DNA of 64,000 nt from Eonycteris spelaea (GCA_003508835.1 PUFA01000057.1:9312501-9376500), one strand, 5' to 3'; counted from the first letter of the stretch, positions 35,301 through 49,109 are shown. Notes: generated from the letters alone by a model not told the origin. Numbers and translations are program-made.

Positions 35301-38300
35301 AAGACATTTTGTTTTAAACATTCACTTCAATTATTTTTGACTCTTATGATAATATCATGCTTGTATTGATATAATTTTGTTACTTCTGTGTGAGTCGTTC
35401 TTTCATATTTTTCTTCCAAAGTACAATTCTGTCCTTGTAATTTAACTCCTATTTTAAAAAATCTTGAGTCATCCTTTCCTGACATTCCAATATTTTAGAT
35501 CGAAAATAGTTTTCTGGGTTTTGACCAATTAATTTATTTTAAATTAACATGGTTATTAGTACAATGTGGGAGTGAATGGTAGGTATTAAAGACATCATTG
35601 TTGAAGCCATCATAATAATGAGGTCTAAATGATTCCTAAAAAAACAAAAACTCGAGCCTGCCTTCTAGGGTCAAGCTGTAATACTAGTTTTTACAATCAT
35701 GGTAGAGAATAGCATTAGGCTATACTAGGGATGGGAAAAGACGAAAATTGCCTAGTATGTTATAATGCTCTCAGCCTAGGATTGTGAGATTGAGCTAGAA
35801 ATTTAATTTTTCTGTTTTTAAAATTACTTTTTAGAGTAATAAAATACATAACATGGGAAAACAATGGTAATATTGAAATATATATTTTTATTCCTGAATA
35901 ACAAGTTTCTATATCTTGTTTATACAGAAAAATTTAAACTTTTTAGACTATAATGGCATTTCCATTGAGCAATGTTTCTGACATATTTTACATGTTTTGG
36001 AATGTCACTAAATGGCTCTTTTATAGGAAAAAAGAATCCTTTGCATTTTAAGCAAAACCACATTTCTATTTCTTATTTTGTGTGATAAGCTACATATTCT
36101 AAAGGTTCTACTACATATCTACACATACTTGATTAGAGTGAATACATATAGCTTTATTAAAAAACATTTTTATAAGTTTTTCAAAATCTGAGAGGTTCGG
36201 TTAAAATGTAAAGTCCCTTGCCCTCTTACAAGTCCCATTAAAGATGTACCACCTTACATTTACAAATTAATTTGTAATTATCAAGGAGGTATCAGTCTTT
36301 ACACCTGAGTCAGGCAATTAGGTTATTTATAACCATTACTTACTTGAAGGAGAAACTCCAATTTTTGACATTTTGAATAATAGATCTCTTGTTGCATTTA
36401 TTAATAAAGTTTTACTAGATACATTTAAAAAGAAATTATGACAATAATATAATTATTTTCCCAATTTTGTTCTTTATTCTTCTGTGTTGTTATTTGACAG
36501 ATATTCATATATATCTGCATTTCAGGTTGCAAATTGTGCTTAAAACAGTTCACCTCATAAATTGATATCAGTTTTGGTAAATTATAAACAATTTTATCAT
36601 TGATTCAATATTTTGCATTAAAAAGCTTCATTTGTCTACTTTATACATTGAGTATCAAAAGGAGAACCCGACTGATAAAAGTTACCTCAGAAGGTTTCCT
36701 TAAACAAAAAGACAAAAACAAAACCTAAAGAGTCTTAAACCACAACAAATCTCTCAGATGGACTTGAAAATTACTAATTATCTCCTCAAATATACAATTT
36801 GTAAACTAATAAGGATATCTGACTCGTCAATAAATGTAGCACTTATTACATTCTTAAAAATGAAGTGCTAAATTTAAAAGGTAGTTTGATCTTGTCAGTG
36901 TATAGAGAATTATGTAAGGGTCATACTGAAAAGGTGATTCAAACTGTTTCTTTTTGTTTGCTTTTAGAAATAATGGAAATCTCACAAAAGTGCCACAGAC
37001 TATTAGAATTGAGCCAAAAATGCCAAGCTAGAGAAATAAAAATTGCTTGAGAAAATCAATACCAGCTTGAATGAAAACAGTTTATCATTGTTTTAAGTGT
37101 CTTTAGAAATATATAATTATCTAATAGAAGAAATATATATATATACCATTCGGAGATCATCTCTTACAAAAAAAAAGCATATATATATCCAAAATAAGTT
37201 AAGTGGCAAACCTGAATGAGTAAAAGGTTTTTTAAAATTATGTGGTTAAAAAAGAAGAGATTTAAAATTGAATTTACAATTTCAAGTTCACTTTTTAATG
37301 AGATGAATCTTGAACTGTGAAGCATATATTAAGGTTGAATGTTGTTCAAAAGTTGTTTTAGTAACTAGGTAATGGAATATTTTACTAGATAATCTGTAAT
37401 ATGTCCTTTATATACTTTATATGCTTACTATTACAAACATATAAAGTACTCTGAAAGATCTGACTGAAAACTATTATACATATGAAGTTTTATTTTTCTA
37501 TAAATAGTCTGGTATGTATAATGGTTTACAATTGATTCTCTTAAATGTAGAATTTCTTTAGGATAATCAATGATGGTTGTATATATGATTGAGCTACCAT
37601 TGCAAACATAATTGACGGCAGACTGCCTTGATGCAGCTCTTACCAACAATTTGCAGAGATTAAAGGCTGGTGGAAGTGGTGGTTTAGGAATTGCTTACTA
37701 AAGACACTGGAGAAGTGAAAAGAAATATGGGGTGTCCAGTGCCCTCTGAAATCATTTTCACATAAAACTCAGGTTTAGTAAGTGTTAAGTGCTTTGCTCA
37801 TGAAAAAAAAAATTATGTGGCATAAAGAGATTATTTGGTGATGGATCTTAAATGAACAGATTGGAGTGTCTGTTGTATACCCGTTTCAAAAAGAGAAGTG
37901 GAGAATGTTCTGAATATTCAGTATTCATATGTGGTTGCAGTGAACTACATAGGCCATAAGTGAATATATGTGGATACTTTTGATATCCAAGAAAGTCTAA
38001 TCATGAATTGTCCTTAGCTTTCTACGTATAGATTGCCACATTTTCATGTGTTCCTAAAAGTTGTATCTCTCACATAGTTTGTAGTAGAGACTTATGAGGA
38101 GTTAATTATATGAAACCAAAAAGAAAAGCTTAATTATACACTTATTCTTTCTCTACCTTGATTCAAAAGTATATGAGGCAGTTTATAAATAAATGTATTT
38201 GTGTACTTTAAACACTTAGTAAGAATCAGGTCCTCATAAAAAAGGATTTTATAAAAGAGTAGGAAGGCAAGATATGGGTGATAATAACCTCAACAATACA

Positions 38301-39190
38301 GTAAGACAACAAGGCCTACTAAGTTCCTATAGTCAAACCTCAAACTTGGCTCTAAGCTGCCTAATGGTCAGTTGAAAAAGCCAGTTACACTTTCCTTATT
38401 TTTAGGAAGGAAAAAATCTCTGATTCCTCAGGGAAAGAAGCATTTCCTAACATTTGACTTTAAAAGAAATTTCTCATGGGGTTTGTGGTGGGGTTCTCAT
38501 TGTGAGGGCTAAATGTAAACTTCTTAATAGTTCTATAGCAGATGAATTTATTTCCTAAAGTTGGCTCATAATAGTTGCCATTCCTCAAAAATTTGAGACC
38601 TCAACACCAAATCAGCTCAATGAAGGTAACTCTGAGGGGTGGGAGCAAAATAATAGGGTACAAGTACATAGCCTTCCAATATTCCAGGAATAAACTGCAT
38701 ACATTTCAAAGAATATTTCATAAAGACCACATTATTCTACAGTCTAGTTATTAGAAAGTTCTTATACTGAGGCTAAATATGGCACTGTAATTTTCAGTCC
38801 TTGTTCAGTCCTTCGATGCCAAACTAAATCTAGTCCTTTCCCATAAAGCTCTCTAAATAAAAGAAGGTATATTATATTAGTATCATATTATCCTACTTAT
38901 ATTTTCTCTTTTTCATGCAAAAAAAGTCCTTTGGAGTGAAAAGATCTGGAATGATCATATATAATTCTATGAACCAAGAGTTTATCAAGTGATTGTTTTA
39001 TGCTTAAGAGTGTTTGGGGAGGGAGCCTCAGTGATACCAGAGAAAATAAATTTATTCTTGGTATTCTTTTCCTTATCTTGAAACAGTACTTTTAAATTAT
39101 ATGTATGTGTATTACTTTATGTATTATTTAAAATCATATACATATGTATATATATGTTTATGCATGTGAATGTATATGAATATTTCTTTT
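32300..39190. other. Gene desert upstream of NKX2-4, almost repeat-free
   Basis: About 6.9 kb of AT-rich unique sequence with no credible coding exon and no recognised transposon. Only short homopolymers (G runs near 33209 and 34453), TA runs near 37132 and 37182, and a 15-base tandem duplication TTTTATTAGCAAATT near 35160 stand out. This contrasts with the repeat-packed sequence beyond 40 kb. In human this side faces NKX2-2, so enhancers for the pair may lie here; this is inference. Confidence 0.5.
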
Positions 39191-39193
39191 TAC

Positions 39194-39224
<31 letters not shown>

Positions 39225-39236
39225 ATCATCATCATC
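39194..39236 (+). repeat. (ATCT)n and (ATC)n microsatellite
   Basis: About seven TATC units are followed by ATC units. It is a simple tandem repeat. Confidence 0.9.
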
Positions 39237-40264
39237 TAGAGCAAATACATGCCAGATTATAAATAATAGATTTACTAATGAACTTTTTAGAACATATCCC
39301 ATTTGTAAAGTGAAGATAAGGCTAAAATCCTAAGACCCACTAACATTTATCAATCTTTTACTCATGTACTAAGTACATTCATGAACTTTAGGTGTTTATC
39401 TCATGTAATAGTTACAATACAAGAGAACTTAAAAATGTGATCGACATTGACAGTGAATGCATGTGAAAACTATTATGAAAAGGAGTGGGAAAGAGAGCTC
39501 AGGATTGTTTATGTGTACTTCTTTCTTGCATCTCTACAAGGTTGATAGATCAGGACTTCAGCGATATTTGAGTAGTTATTGTTAATGAGAGACTATTCTT
39601 ACATTCAGACTATTTTGATGGCTATTTAGACAAAGTTTACAAACTTACTATTCAATTGGTATTTGTTTTGCATACATTTTCTTTATAAAGACACCAGAAA
39701 GTTTGGAAGTTTCAAGTGGCTATAAGTAGACTTAATGGAGCAGTGATAAAAGGTGTTTCTCATGGTTACTACAATAGTAGAATAAGTTCCTTAGAAAAAC
39801 TAACTATAATTTCTCAGGTTGTAATGAATTATAAATACTGTTATTTCTAGATCATAGGCATTATTGATATCAGTTCAATATTAAAATTCTTAAAGTAATA
39901 AATAGAAACTTATTGCAAAACAATTCAAAATCATATGGAAGTATATAGAGCAATATTTTTCAATAGAAATACAATGTGAGCCATATATACAATTTAAAAT
40001 TTTCTAGTAACTACTTTAAACCAAGTTTAAAAAGGCAAGAATATATTTTATTTGTAATAAATATATTTTATTTAGCCCAATATATTCAAGAATTTCAATA
40101 TATAACCAAAATAAAAATTATTAAGGAGCTTTTTTGTTTTCTTTTGTACTCAGCCTCTGTAATTTTATACTTACTCCACTTCTTAATTTGGACTAGCCAC
40201 ATTTCAAGTGCTTAGGGGTGGTGTGTTGCTCATGGCTGTGGAATTTTTCAGCGTAGCTCTGGAT

Positions 40265-40555
40265 CAGGGATCAGAAAACTGTAGCCTCTAGTCCAAACTG
40301 AACCTGGCACCTGTTTTTGTAGAGCCCAGGAAGCTAAGAAAAGTTTTTATAATTTCAAGTGATTGAGAAAAATCAAATGAATACTGTTTTGTGCTGGGAA
40401 AATTATGTGAAATTCAAATTTCAGTGTTCATAAATAAAATTTTATTAAACATAGCCACACTCCTTCCTCAGTGGCAGAACTGAGTAGTTCCAACAGAGAC
40501 CATATGGCCCAGAAGCTTAAAATATTTACTTGCAGACCCTTTGTTGGTCAACCTG
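40265..40555. mobile_element. hAT-type non-autonomous DNA transposon
   Basis: The ends are inverted repeats (CAGGGATCAGAAAACTGTAGCC on the left; CAGGTTGACCAACAAAGGG from the right as reverse complement). The inside holds AATAAAATTTTATTAAACA and AGCTTAAAATATTTACTTGCAG, the known text of a common mammalian hAT-Charlie-group element. An 8-bp target duplication was not preserved. The family name is not certain. Confidence 0.7.
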
Positions 40556-40579
40556 TGCCACAATAAAAGTGAAAGCAAC

Positions 40580-41340
40580 CTTCACAAATATTCAATATCA
40601 CATCTGTCTCTAGAAATAATCACTATTAAGTGTTTTCTGTGTTTTTCCAGATGTTTTTCTATATATGTTCACATATATAGATATATTCTATAGCTCTATC
40701 TCTTTATCTAGAACACATATTCACACTTTAAAAAGATATAGTGGCATCATTACATATACTGATTTTCTTTCTTAACTATATATCAATTTCTACATCAATG
40801 CCAATGCATATGATCCTTATTAATACAAATGTACTAATAAGTACACATAGATGTTCATCATCTTTCTAATGATTGCATTATATTCCATGATGCCATTTTA
40901 CTACATCTTATTTAATCAGTTCCCTATTAATGAATATAGGCCTTCTCTTCCCTTTCCTTCTTTACCCTTCCCTTTCTTTTCTCTCTTCCTCTCTCTTTCT
41001 CTCTCTCCCTTTATCTAGTATAAGCAGTGCTACAGGTAAACATACATACTAATTTTTATATGCTGGTACATGTATTACTGTTTTTTTGTAAAAGATTTGT
41101 AGAAATAAAATTGGATCAAAGGATAAGTTTATTATACATTTTGATAGAGGTTGCCAAATTACCCTCTAAAATTAGACTATCAATTTACATGTCAGGAGTG
41201 TATAATGTACCCTTTTCTCCCCACAGTTCTCACCAACACTGTATAATCATTAATTTTTTTTACCAGTCTATTTCAGTTTAACATATATATGTAGTATCTC
41301 TTTAACATTTTTCTATTTATTAAAGTACTATTGCTTGTTT
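40580..41340 (-). mobile_element. Old L1 3' UTR fragment, antisense
   Basis: The + strand carries the antisense L1 3' UTR text (TATTCCATGATGCCATTTTACTACATC; later GAGGTTGCCAAATTACCCTC and CTCACCAACACTGTATAATC). A CT-rich simple repeat at about 40940-41015 interrupts it, and an (AAAAG)n run at about 41341-41367 follows. It is non-coding. Confidence 0.65.
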
Positions 41341-41369
41341 AAAAAAAGAAAAGAAAAGAAAAGAAAATT

Positions 41370-42290
41370 AACCAAGAAATATAACCACTTAAATAAGTAT
41401 TCAAGCTAGAAATTTTAGCTTAGGACTCTAATATATTTGCATTTTCATCCTTTTAACTTTTCTTTTAGACAAATGTGGCATAGTAAAAAGCAATTATGAC
41501 TTAAAATTAAGACTTCAGTTGAATTCTACCCTACCAAAGTGTAAAATTTGGTGGCAAATTTTATTTAACTTTTCAGAATCTCTTTTCTCATCTTTAAAAA
41601 TGTGAGGATTAAATAGGTTTAAGTAATAGATGAAATTGCCTATCATTGCTGTCTCATAAAATGTTTGCTTTTTTTTTGCTTCCTTTCTTTTGCTCTCTCA
41701 CTGCATTCTTTCTCAGAACAATGTATTTCCTAAAGTGCCATGTTTTATTGCAGAGGTCGGAGACCCGTGATGTCAAAAGAGATAGCGGAGAAGTAATGTT
41801 AATATAGTAATGGATCTGGACTTGTGGAGAGAAAGATTTATTCCTTTGAGGACTGAGTCTTCTCATCATCTCCTAACACATCCCCTTCACTGAATCTCCT
41901 CTTGTCCCATGACATTCTATAACCAAAATGTTGAATAATATTATCCTCCCTTTTGGGAAAATATGAATCTTTGGGCATAGAGGAAGTAACTTTCTCTTTG
42001 CTTCTGGAAGAAAATTGGTTGGATAATTCTGGAATCAATCAAACAGAAAAGTTTCTTATGCAGATAATTCCCTTTTGGAAAGTTCTCTGCTAAGAGAGAA
42101 ACATCTTGAAGGTTATGTCTGGGGATTCTTTAATATTTAACATATCGTATGCTACTGAAGGACACCCTATAAACTAGCTCCGTATTTTGCATATAAATTA
42201 ATTCCAGTATTGTTTGGCTGCTAAACTAACAACTGTAGAATCTGTATCTAGAGATGGAAATAAGTGGCTTTTAGCCCTTGGAGAAAACAC
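41370..42290. other. No gene recognised
   Basis: AT-rich sequence without a coding exon, RNA gene or clearly assignable repeat. Confidence 0.4.
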
Positions 42291-42309
42291 TACGTGAATA
42301 TGTGCTCTA

Positions 42310-43110
42310 TCCACTCAACTCTCACCCAGTAAGAATTTGTGGACTGCCCACCACATGCCAAGGTATAGATACAGAGTAAAAGACAGGACAGGCTTTGTCC
42401 TCAATAAAGTCCCCTTCTCCCCATGGTGGGAGAAAGGAAGGGGGAAAGGGAAATAAGTGAGGCAACATTTACAATTTATTTTTAAAAGTGTTATAGTTGG
42501 GGCTATGGAAGTACAAAGGAGGGGTCCCTAACACAGTATGAGGAGAGAAAGTGGATGGCGGAGGATTAAGGAGGGTAACCTAGCTGAAGTAATATGTAAG
42601 ATGAATTTTATAGATCAGGAAGTTAAAAGATGGAAATAGTATTCCAGATGGAAAGGCATGTTCAAAAGCATAGAAGCAATTTAAGTCAATGAACCTTTAG
42701 TGAATGTCTACCATGTGCCCAGCCCAAGAAAGCATGGAGTGTGCAGGGAATGACAAGTGGCTACGTATGACTGGAATATAAGATACAAATTAGAAATTAG
42801 TGGATGGTGGGACCAGAAAGTTTGGCAGGAGTCAGAACATCAAGAGTCTTGTATGCTATATTAAATAACTTGGATTTTATACATAGAGAACAAGACTAAA
42901 TTTTTGTTTTGGAGAGGCAAACTAGCATCAGTATAGAGAATGAATTCAGGAATACTAATATTGATGGCAGAGCACCCAACTAGGAGGCCATTATACAAAT
43001 ACAAGAAAGAATGAGGGTTTGAACTAAAGTGGCAGCCATAGAAATGGAAGACAGGTATGAGAGATAGTCAAGAGGTGGAATAGGTAGGTCTAGAAATCTA
43101 GGAGTTATCA
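42310..43110 (+). repeat. Ancient mammalian interspersed repeat, family not named
   Basis: The text runs from GTAAGAATTTGTGGACTGCCCACCACATGCCA through GACAGGCTTTGTCCTCAATAAAGTCC and AACTTGGATTTTATACATAGAGAACAAG to AGGCCATTATACAAATACAAG. It follows the order of a widespread ancient element whose start is also seen at 60726-60905. An internal CAATGAACCTTTAGTGAATGTCTACCATGTGCCC near 42688 looks like a second start. It is strongly diverged. Confidence 0.5.
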
Positions 43111-43114
43111 TTAT

Positions 43115-44880
43115 GACTCTCTCTCTCTTATTTTCCTTTAGAAATTTTAGTCCTATTAATAAGTTATATATACAGCCTTATGTAGAAATTTAAGCCACTA
43201 TTTTACATTTAAACCTATATTATATTTTTGGTTGCAGATTACAGGAATGTAACTTGAAGTAGCTTATGGGGAGAGGGAGATTTATTTAAGTGATATTGGG
43301 GTTTGTCTTATAGACCAGAGAAGAATAGGCAAGTAGCTAGGTGTTAGGGACAAATGGAACCAGAAACTCAAATGTCATCAGGACACCTATCTCCTGACAT
43401 TTCTCTGCATGTTGGTGGTGTTTCTTCTACTGCAAATTAATTTCCTTTATGTGGCAAGAAATGGCCAACAACTTTTGGGCCTCCCATTCTGTGGTTCCCT
43501 TCTTAGAGAGTGACTTCTGCTCTAATCCTAAAAAGGACTGATTGATGCATCCACTGTGGCCACAGTTCTATAGTAGAGAGCCACCACTGGGTTCAAGATA
43601 TGGGTGTGTTTGAGAGGAGGTAGATAGAGAATATCTCTCAACTGGAGGGAGAGAAAGGATGGAGAAAATAAAACGTAGCCACTAAAACTCATCAAATCCA
43701 ATAGATTTCATCCAGTACCTTTTCCTTGACTTCTGTGCTACAACTGATGCTACTGACCATTTTGCCTTTTGGAAAACTTCTTCTATAGTTTCTATTACTG
43801 CTTCTCCTCTGATCTCAAGCTTATAAAGTGATTTCAATATGACTTCCCTTCCTCTTCTTGCTCCTCACAGTTAATGGTATTCAAAACTCAGTTTTCGCTA
43901 TTCTGATCAGCAGTACGTCTCAAATTTTGATTGGTAGATCTCGAGCTGGTTGTTGCCACAACATTCCCCTCTCTTCACTTTTCCTGAATATCCAGCAGAG
44001 AGAGGAAGAGTGCTGTGGGCTATGCCACTTCTCTTCCAGATTCCACTGGACACTTTACTACCAGCTCATATCTCTGTTGCTCTCATGGGTTAAGGGAAGT
44101 AAAGAGCCAATCTTTCACAGAAAAACTCTATTCCCTTCCTTTACATTCCAAAAAATCCATTGTTTTTATGACTTCAGTAACCTCTCTCTGTGGAAGACTA
44201 TTTCCTAACCATTCTACTCCCAGAATACATGTTGTGACCTAGTCAGGCTGATCTTATCCCATGGACACTCCAACCATAGTCCTACCTTCTGCCTTTGTTC
44301 CTGTCCTTCTCCAAACAATTTTTATACTATTCAAGCATCAAGCCTCAGCTTAAATCCTCTATTCCATAAATATTTTTCCAGTTACTCCAGCCCTTTTGAT
44401 CTCTGTCTAGCAAATGATTACATGTTTCAATTTCATTCGGTTGTTATTTTGTCATTGTTGGTGAGCATTATGTGGAAAGAGCTAGATTCTAATGCTGGCT
44501 CTAATATTAGTTAAGAGCATAAAATTGGACAAGTGACTTGACTTCTTTGAGTTGGTTTCCACATTTATAGAATGAAGGGAACTGACTTAGTTCTAGAAAA
44601 CAAATGAAAATGTTATAGAGTTGAGTCCATTGGAATTCAAAATCTTGTGAAGCAAAATGCCTCACAAACAAGGTTAAAAGACACATGACTGAGAAAAATG
44701 TGTGAAAATGCATATGAAGGATTAATATTGCTATTATAAAAGGCCCTTCAAACAAATAAGCCAATAAAGAATGGACAATTCACAGAATAAACAACACAAA
44801 AAGCTAATAACCACCTGTAAAGATGTTCATTCCCCTAATATTAGGAACTTGCAAATTAAAACAGCTGTGAGAAGCCATTC
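43115..44880. other. Intergenic, worn repeat traces
   Basis: Segment 43230-43640 and the antisense L2-like stretch at about 44270-44420 (AAGCCTCAGCTTAAATCCTC...TTTTTCCAGTTACTCC) look like old repeats that I cannot name firmly. The open frame at 43858-44208 has no recognisable protein features and is not accepted as a gene. Confidence 0.35.
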
Positions 44881-44888
44881 CTCTTGTC

Positions 44889-47178
44889 TTGGCCCATGGT
44901 GCAGACTTTCCTAAAAATCTCTCAAAGGCTCACCATACCCAAAGAAGCAGCAACTGGCCTCAGCATGGTGCAGACTTTCCTAAAAATCTCTCAAAGGCTC
45001 ACAATACCCAAAGAAGCAGCAACTGGCCTCAGCATGATCCATACCTCCTGCTGAGCAATACCAAGCCTGGCACTAGCAACAGCCAGCCTTGGTTCCTGGC
45101 TTGGCCTTTCAAGGTACTTATAAAGTCCAACATGGGTGGCAGCCATCTGCAGATTGCTTACCAGGAGGCCCGGAAGTGCATAGGCTGCAGCTGAACTTTG
45201 CCTGAAGTGGGGCCCATCCCAGGAGGCCTTTAGGACGGCATACCCAATGGCCTACTTTGACTAGCAACAGAACCAGAGCACCACCCAAGGCTGCATCTGA
45301 GGAGGACACTACGGAAGGGCAGACTGGGCAGGCATCAGAGCCCTGCTAAAGTGAATCCTATCCTTCTCCATAGGGTCAGCTCCTCATTGGCCAATCCTTA
45401 CAACAAATCAGCTTAAAGATCAATCCTCCCACTGATGTGCAAACAGCAACCAAGGCTCATCTACATCAAGAGGGCACAACAACCACACAAGAGACACACC
45501 ATGAACATCTCGCTCAGGGAAGACTGTGCCACTGGGCTCCATCTATAGGACACCTAATACATAAAGACATCTACTAAGTTCAGGAGACTTAGGAGCCCTA
45601 CCTAATACATAGAAACAGACACATGGAAGCGGCCAAAATGGGGAGACAAAAACACATACCCCACATTAAAGAACAGAATAAAGCTCCAGAAAAAGAAAGA
45701 AGAGACAAGCAATCTACCAGATGCAGAGTTCAAAACACTGGTTATGAGGATGCTCAATAAACTTAGAGGAAGAGTAGATGAACTCAGTGAGAACTTTAAC
45801 AAAGAGATAGAAAACATAAAAATGGAGATGGAAAATATAAAAGGGAACCAGTCAGAAATAAAGAATACAATATCTGAGATGAAGAGTCATTAGAGGGAAT
45901 CAACAGATTGGATGAAGCAGAGGATCAATCAGAGATTTAGAGGATGGGATATCAGAGGATACCCAATCAGAACAGCAACAATAAAAAAGAATCCAAAAAA
46001 ATGAGAATGGTTTAAGGGGCCTCTGTGACAACATAAAATGCAACAACGTTTGCATCATAGGGGTACCAGAAAAAAGAGAGAGATAGAGAGCAAGGAATTG
46101 AAAATGTATTTCAAGAAATAATGACTGAAAACTTCCCTAACCTGGTGAAGGAAATAGACATAATAAGCCCAGGAAGCACAGAGAGTCCCAAACAAGATGA
46201 ACCCAAAGAGGCCCACACCAAGGCACATCATAATCAAAATGCCAAAGGAGAAAGACAAAGAGAGAATCTTAAAAGTAGCAAGAGAAAGCAGTTAGTTACC
46301 TACAAGGGAGTTCCTATAAGACAGTCAGCTAATTTCTTAAAGAAACTTTGCAGGCCAGAAGGGTTTGGCACTAAATTTTCAAAGTGTTGAAAAGCCAGGG
46401 CCTACAACCAAGATTGCTTTACTCAACAAAGCTATCATTTAGAATTGAAGAACAGATAAAGAGCTTCCCAGTCAAGAAAAAGCTGAAGGAATTTATAGTC
46501 CCCAAACCAGTATTACAGGAAATGTTGGAAGTACTTCTTTAATAAGAAGAAAATATATGTAACAAAAATATGAATAAAGAATGACAAATAATTACATAGC
46601 TATCAACAAGTAATTCAAATGAAAAAGAATAAATGCTCCAATCAAAAGATAGTATGGCTGAATGGATAAGAAAACAAGACCATTACATAGAACTCTATAA
46701 GAGATTTCAGATTAAAAGATACACCAGACTGGAAGTAAAGGTATAGAAAAAGATATTTCATGGTGGCTTTAGAGAGTAGTGTGCTGAGTGGAGTAAGTCA
46801 GACAGAGAAAGAGAAACGCCATGTGATTTCACAAACATGTAGAATCTGAAGAACAAATTTTTAAAAATCCAGAAACAAACTTGTAAATACAGAGAACATT
46901 TTGAGGGTTATCAGATGGGAGGTGTTTGGAGGATTGGTGAAAAATGGGGAAGGGATTAAGAAATACAAAATTGTAATTACAAAATAGGCATGGAGACATA
47001 AAGGGTAGCATAAGAAATATAGTCAATATTATTGTAATAACTATATATGGTATCAGATGGGTACTTGATTATTGAGGTGATTACTTTGTGAAATATATTG
47101 ATGTCTAAATCACTATGTTGTACACATGAAGTCAATATAATATTGTATGCAAACTATAATTGAAAAATAAAGATATTA
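44889..47178 (+). mobile_element. HAL1-like half-L1 element, copy 1
   Basis: Order on the + strand: a GC-richer leader (44889-45560) with a 69-bp tandem duplication; an L1 ORF1-type region (about 45620-46540), whose clearest open piece is 46121-46390 containing ENFPNLVKEIDI and QLVTYKGVPIRQSANF; a short relic of the ORF2 endonuclease start (about 46640-46757, with AAGATACACCAGACTGGAAGT); then directly an L1-type 3' UTR ending GTATGCAAACTATAATTGAAAAATAAAG near 47173. The rest of ORF2, including reverse transcriptase, is absent. This is the design of HAL1 elements, which rely on L1 machinery. ORF1 is broken by stops and frameshifts. Confidence 0.75.
44896..45033 (+). repeat. 69-bp direct tandem duplication
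   Basis: Two adjacent 69-bp units (44896-44964 and 44965-45033), each starting ATGGTGCAGACTTTCC and ending GGCCTCAGC, differ at one base by eye (CACCATACC versus CACAATACC). It lies in the leader of HAL1-like copy 1. Confidence 0.9.
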
Positions 47179-47479
47179 TTTAAAAACTTCATCAATCTGT
47201 GTATCAAGAAAATTATTTAAAGGGGTCACATCGAATAGTTATTAAGATTTACCCCTAGGGAAGCAGGAATACGAGGGAAGTGAAGGGAGAATTTTCACTT
47301 TTTAAACATGGCTGTGATTGTTAGGATTATCTGTTTTTAAAATTTGAATCTTGTCTCCTCAATTAGTTAACTTTTGGCTATGGATAATGTTATCTCTCTC
47401 ATAGCACTCATCACAATACTGATCATTTAAATACTTGATTCCACTCTCTTCTTGCTTTCATGGTTTCTGCTATAATTTT

Positions 47480-49080
47480 GGTCCTAATCCTTTATAGTAA
47501 GATTCTCTCCATAATCCCTCTTGTACCCCAAACCCCCCACTGACTTCTTTCAAGATTTTCTCTTTGTCTTTGGTTTTCTACTGTTCAAATATTATATGTC
47601 TAAGTGTAGGTTTTTATCCTACTTGTGTTCTCTATATCCTGGATCTTTAATTTGGTGCTTGTCATTAATTTTGGAACATTTTTTGGCCATCATTACTTCA
47701 AATATTTCTCCTCTGTTCTCTCTTTCTTCTCCCTTTGGCATTCCAATTTTGAAATTGTCCCACAGTTCTTTTTCATTCTCTTTTTCTCTTTGCATTTCAA
47801 TTTGAGTTTTTATTGACATCCTTTAAGCCCACTGCATGGCTTTGATTCTACGTTTCCTTTGGGGTCTTTTTTAGAGTTTCCACCTCTATGCTTACAGTAC
47901 CCAAGCTTGTTTATTTTTTTCCATTAGCTCTTAACATATTAATCACATTATTTTATTTTTTAAAATCATTTTCTGATAATTCCAAAACCTATCCCATATC
48001 TGAGTTTGGTTCTGATGCTTGCTTTGTCTCTGTAGACTGTCTTTTTTCTTGCTTTTTAACATGCGCCATACTTTTTGGTTGAAAGACAATTATTATGCAT
48101 CAGGTAATAGGAACTATGATAAATAGGCTTTTAGTGTGAGGTTTCAGTGTTAATCTGTCTAGGAGGTGGGTTGTGTTTAATGTTTTCTATAGCTGTAGGT
48201 GCCAGAGGCTTCACATTTCTCTAATGTTCTTGCTTTGTTCTCCTGTTGTTTTTGAACATCACTAAGAACCCTTTCTTACTGTGTTTTGCAGCTCTTTTCA
48301 CAATAATCCACTGTTATTATGCTAGAGCCCTGATTGTGTGGTCGTAAAGTGTGAGGAAAGGAAAGTGTTCTATAATATTATGATTAAATCAGTCTTTTAG
48401 CAGACCTGTGTCCCTGGATATGACTTTCACAAGTATCTATTAGCTCCCCCTCTTACCATTTGGTGAAGCAAGAAAGCTAGAGAGGGCTGGGGTTGGAAAA
48501 AAAGCCCTCCTCCCCGGTTGGATAATCTCTGGTAGCCTTCCTCTGAAGAGTGAAAATTTGTAGAGGAATTTTCTGAGTTTATTTTCGCAAAAGTTTCTTC
48601 TCCTTCCCCCTGTTAGAGCCCTGAGGGGATCTTTCTTGGCTTTTTACCCTGAGAACCTGGGGGCCGGGCGGGGTTCCTGGAGGTAAACCTACAAACATAT
48701 GAACCCCGCTAAGACTGTAGCCCTCAAGAGAGTACACCCTCAGCCTCCAGAAAGTCATCAAATTTACCACTTAAGTGTCCCTAACAGTTTTGACTAGCAT
48801 TCTGTTCACGTAGGCCCATCTCAACTGTGACTCTCTAGGTTCTCCCATCTTGACAGATTTCAAGGTGCAGATAGCCTTGCATTCTCAGTTTTTCTAACTG
48901 GTCTAAGAAAAGATATAGGTTTTCAGTTTATTCAGCTTTTCTCTTATAAAGAGGAGAGTGACGACATTCAAGCTCTTTACATGTTGGTGGTGAGATGTGC
49001 CGAGCACTTAGTAAGCCACTAAATAAACTGCTTGTTAGACAGCAGAACGTTGTCTATTTGTTTAAGAACTTCACTTTCTT
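47480..49080 (-). mobile_element. Old L1 5' region/ORF1 remnant, antisense
   Basis: The + strand is T-rich and reads like the antisense 5' UTR to ORF1 part of an old L1 (TCAAATATTTCTCCTCTGTTC, then CCAAAACCTATCCCATATCTGAG, then GCCCTCCTCCCCGGTTGGATAATC). The order is consistent but diverged, and the borders are uncertain. The palindrome CACTTAAGTG occurs at 48768-48777. Confidence 0.5.
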
Positions 49081-49109
49081 TAAAAAAAAAGTATGCAAAT
49101 CAGGCAGGA

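Noticed and set aside
46121..46390. 89-residue open frame as a host gene
   Set aside because: Its sequence is an L1 ORF1-type fragment within a HAL1-like element.
48768..48777. CACTTAAGTG palindrome as a double NKX2 regulatory site
   Set aside because: It lies in what looks like an old L1 remnant, far from the gene, and a ten-base match alone is weak.
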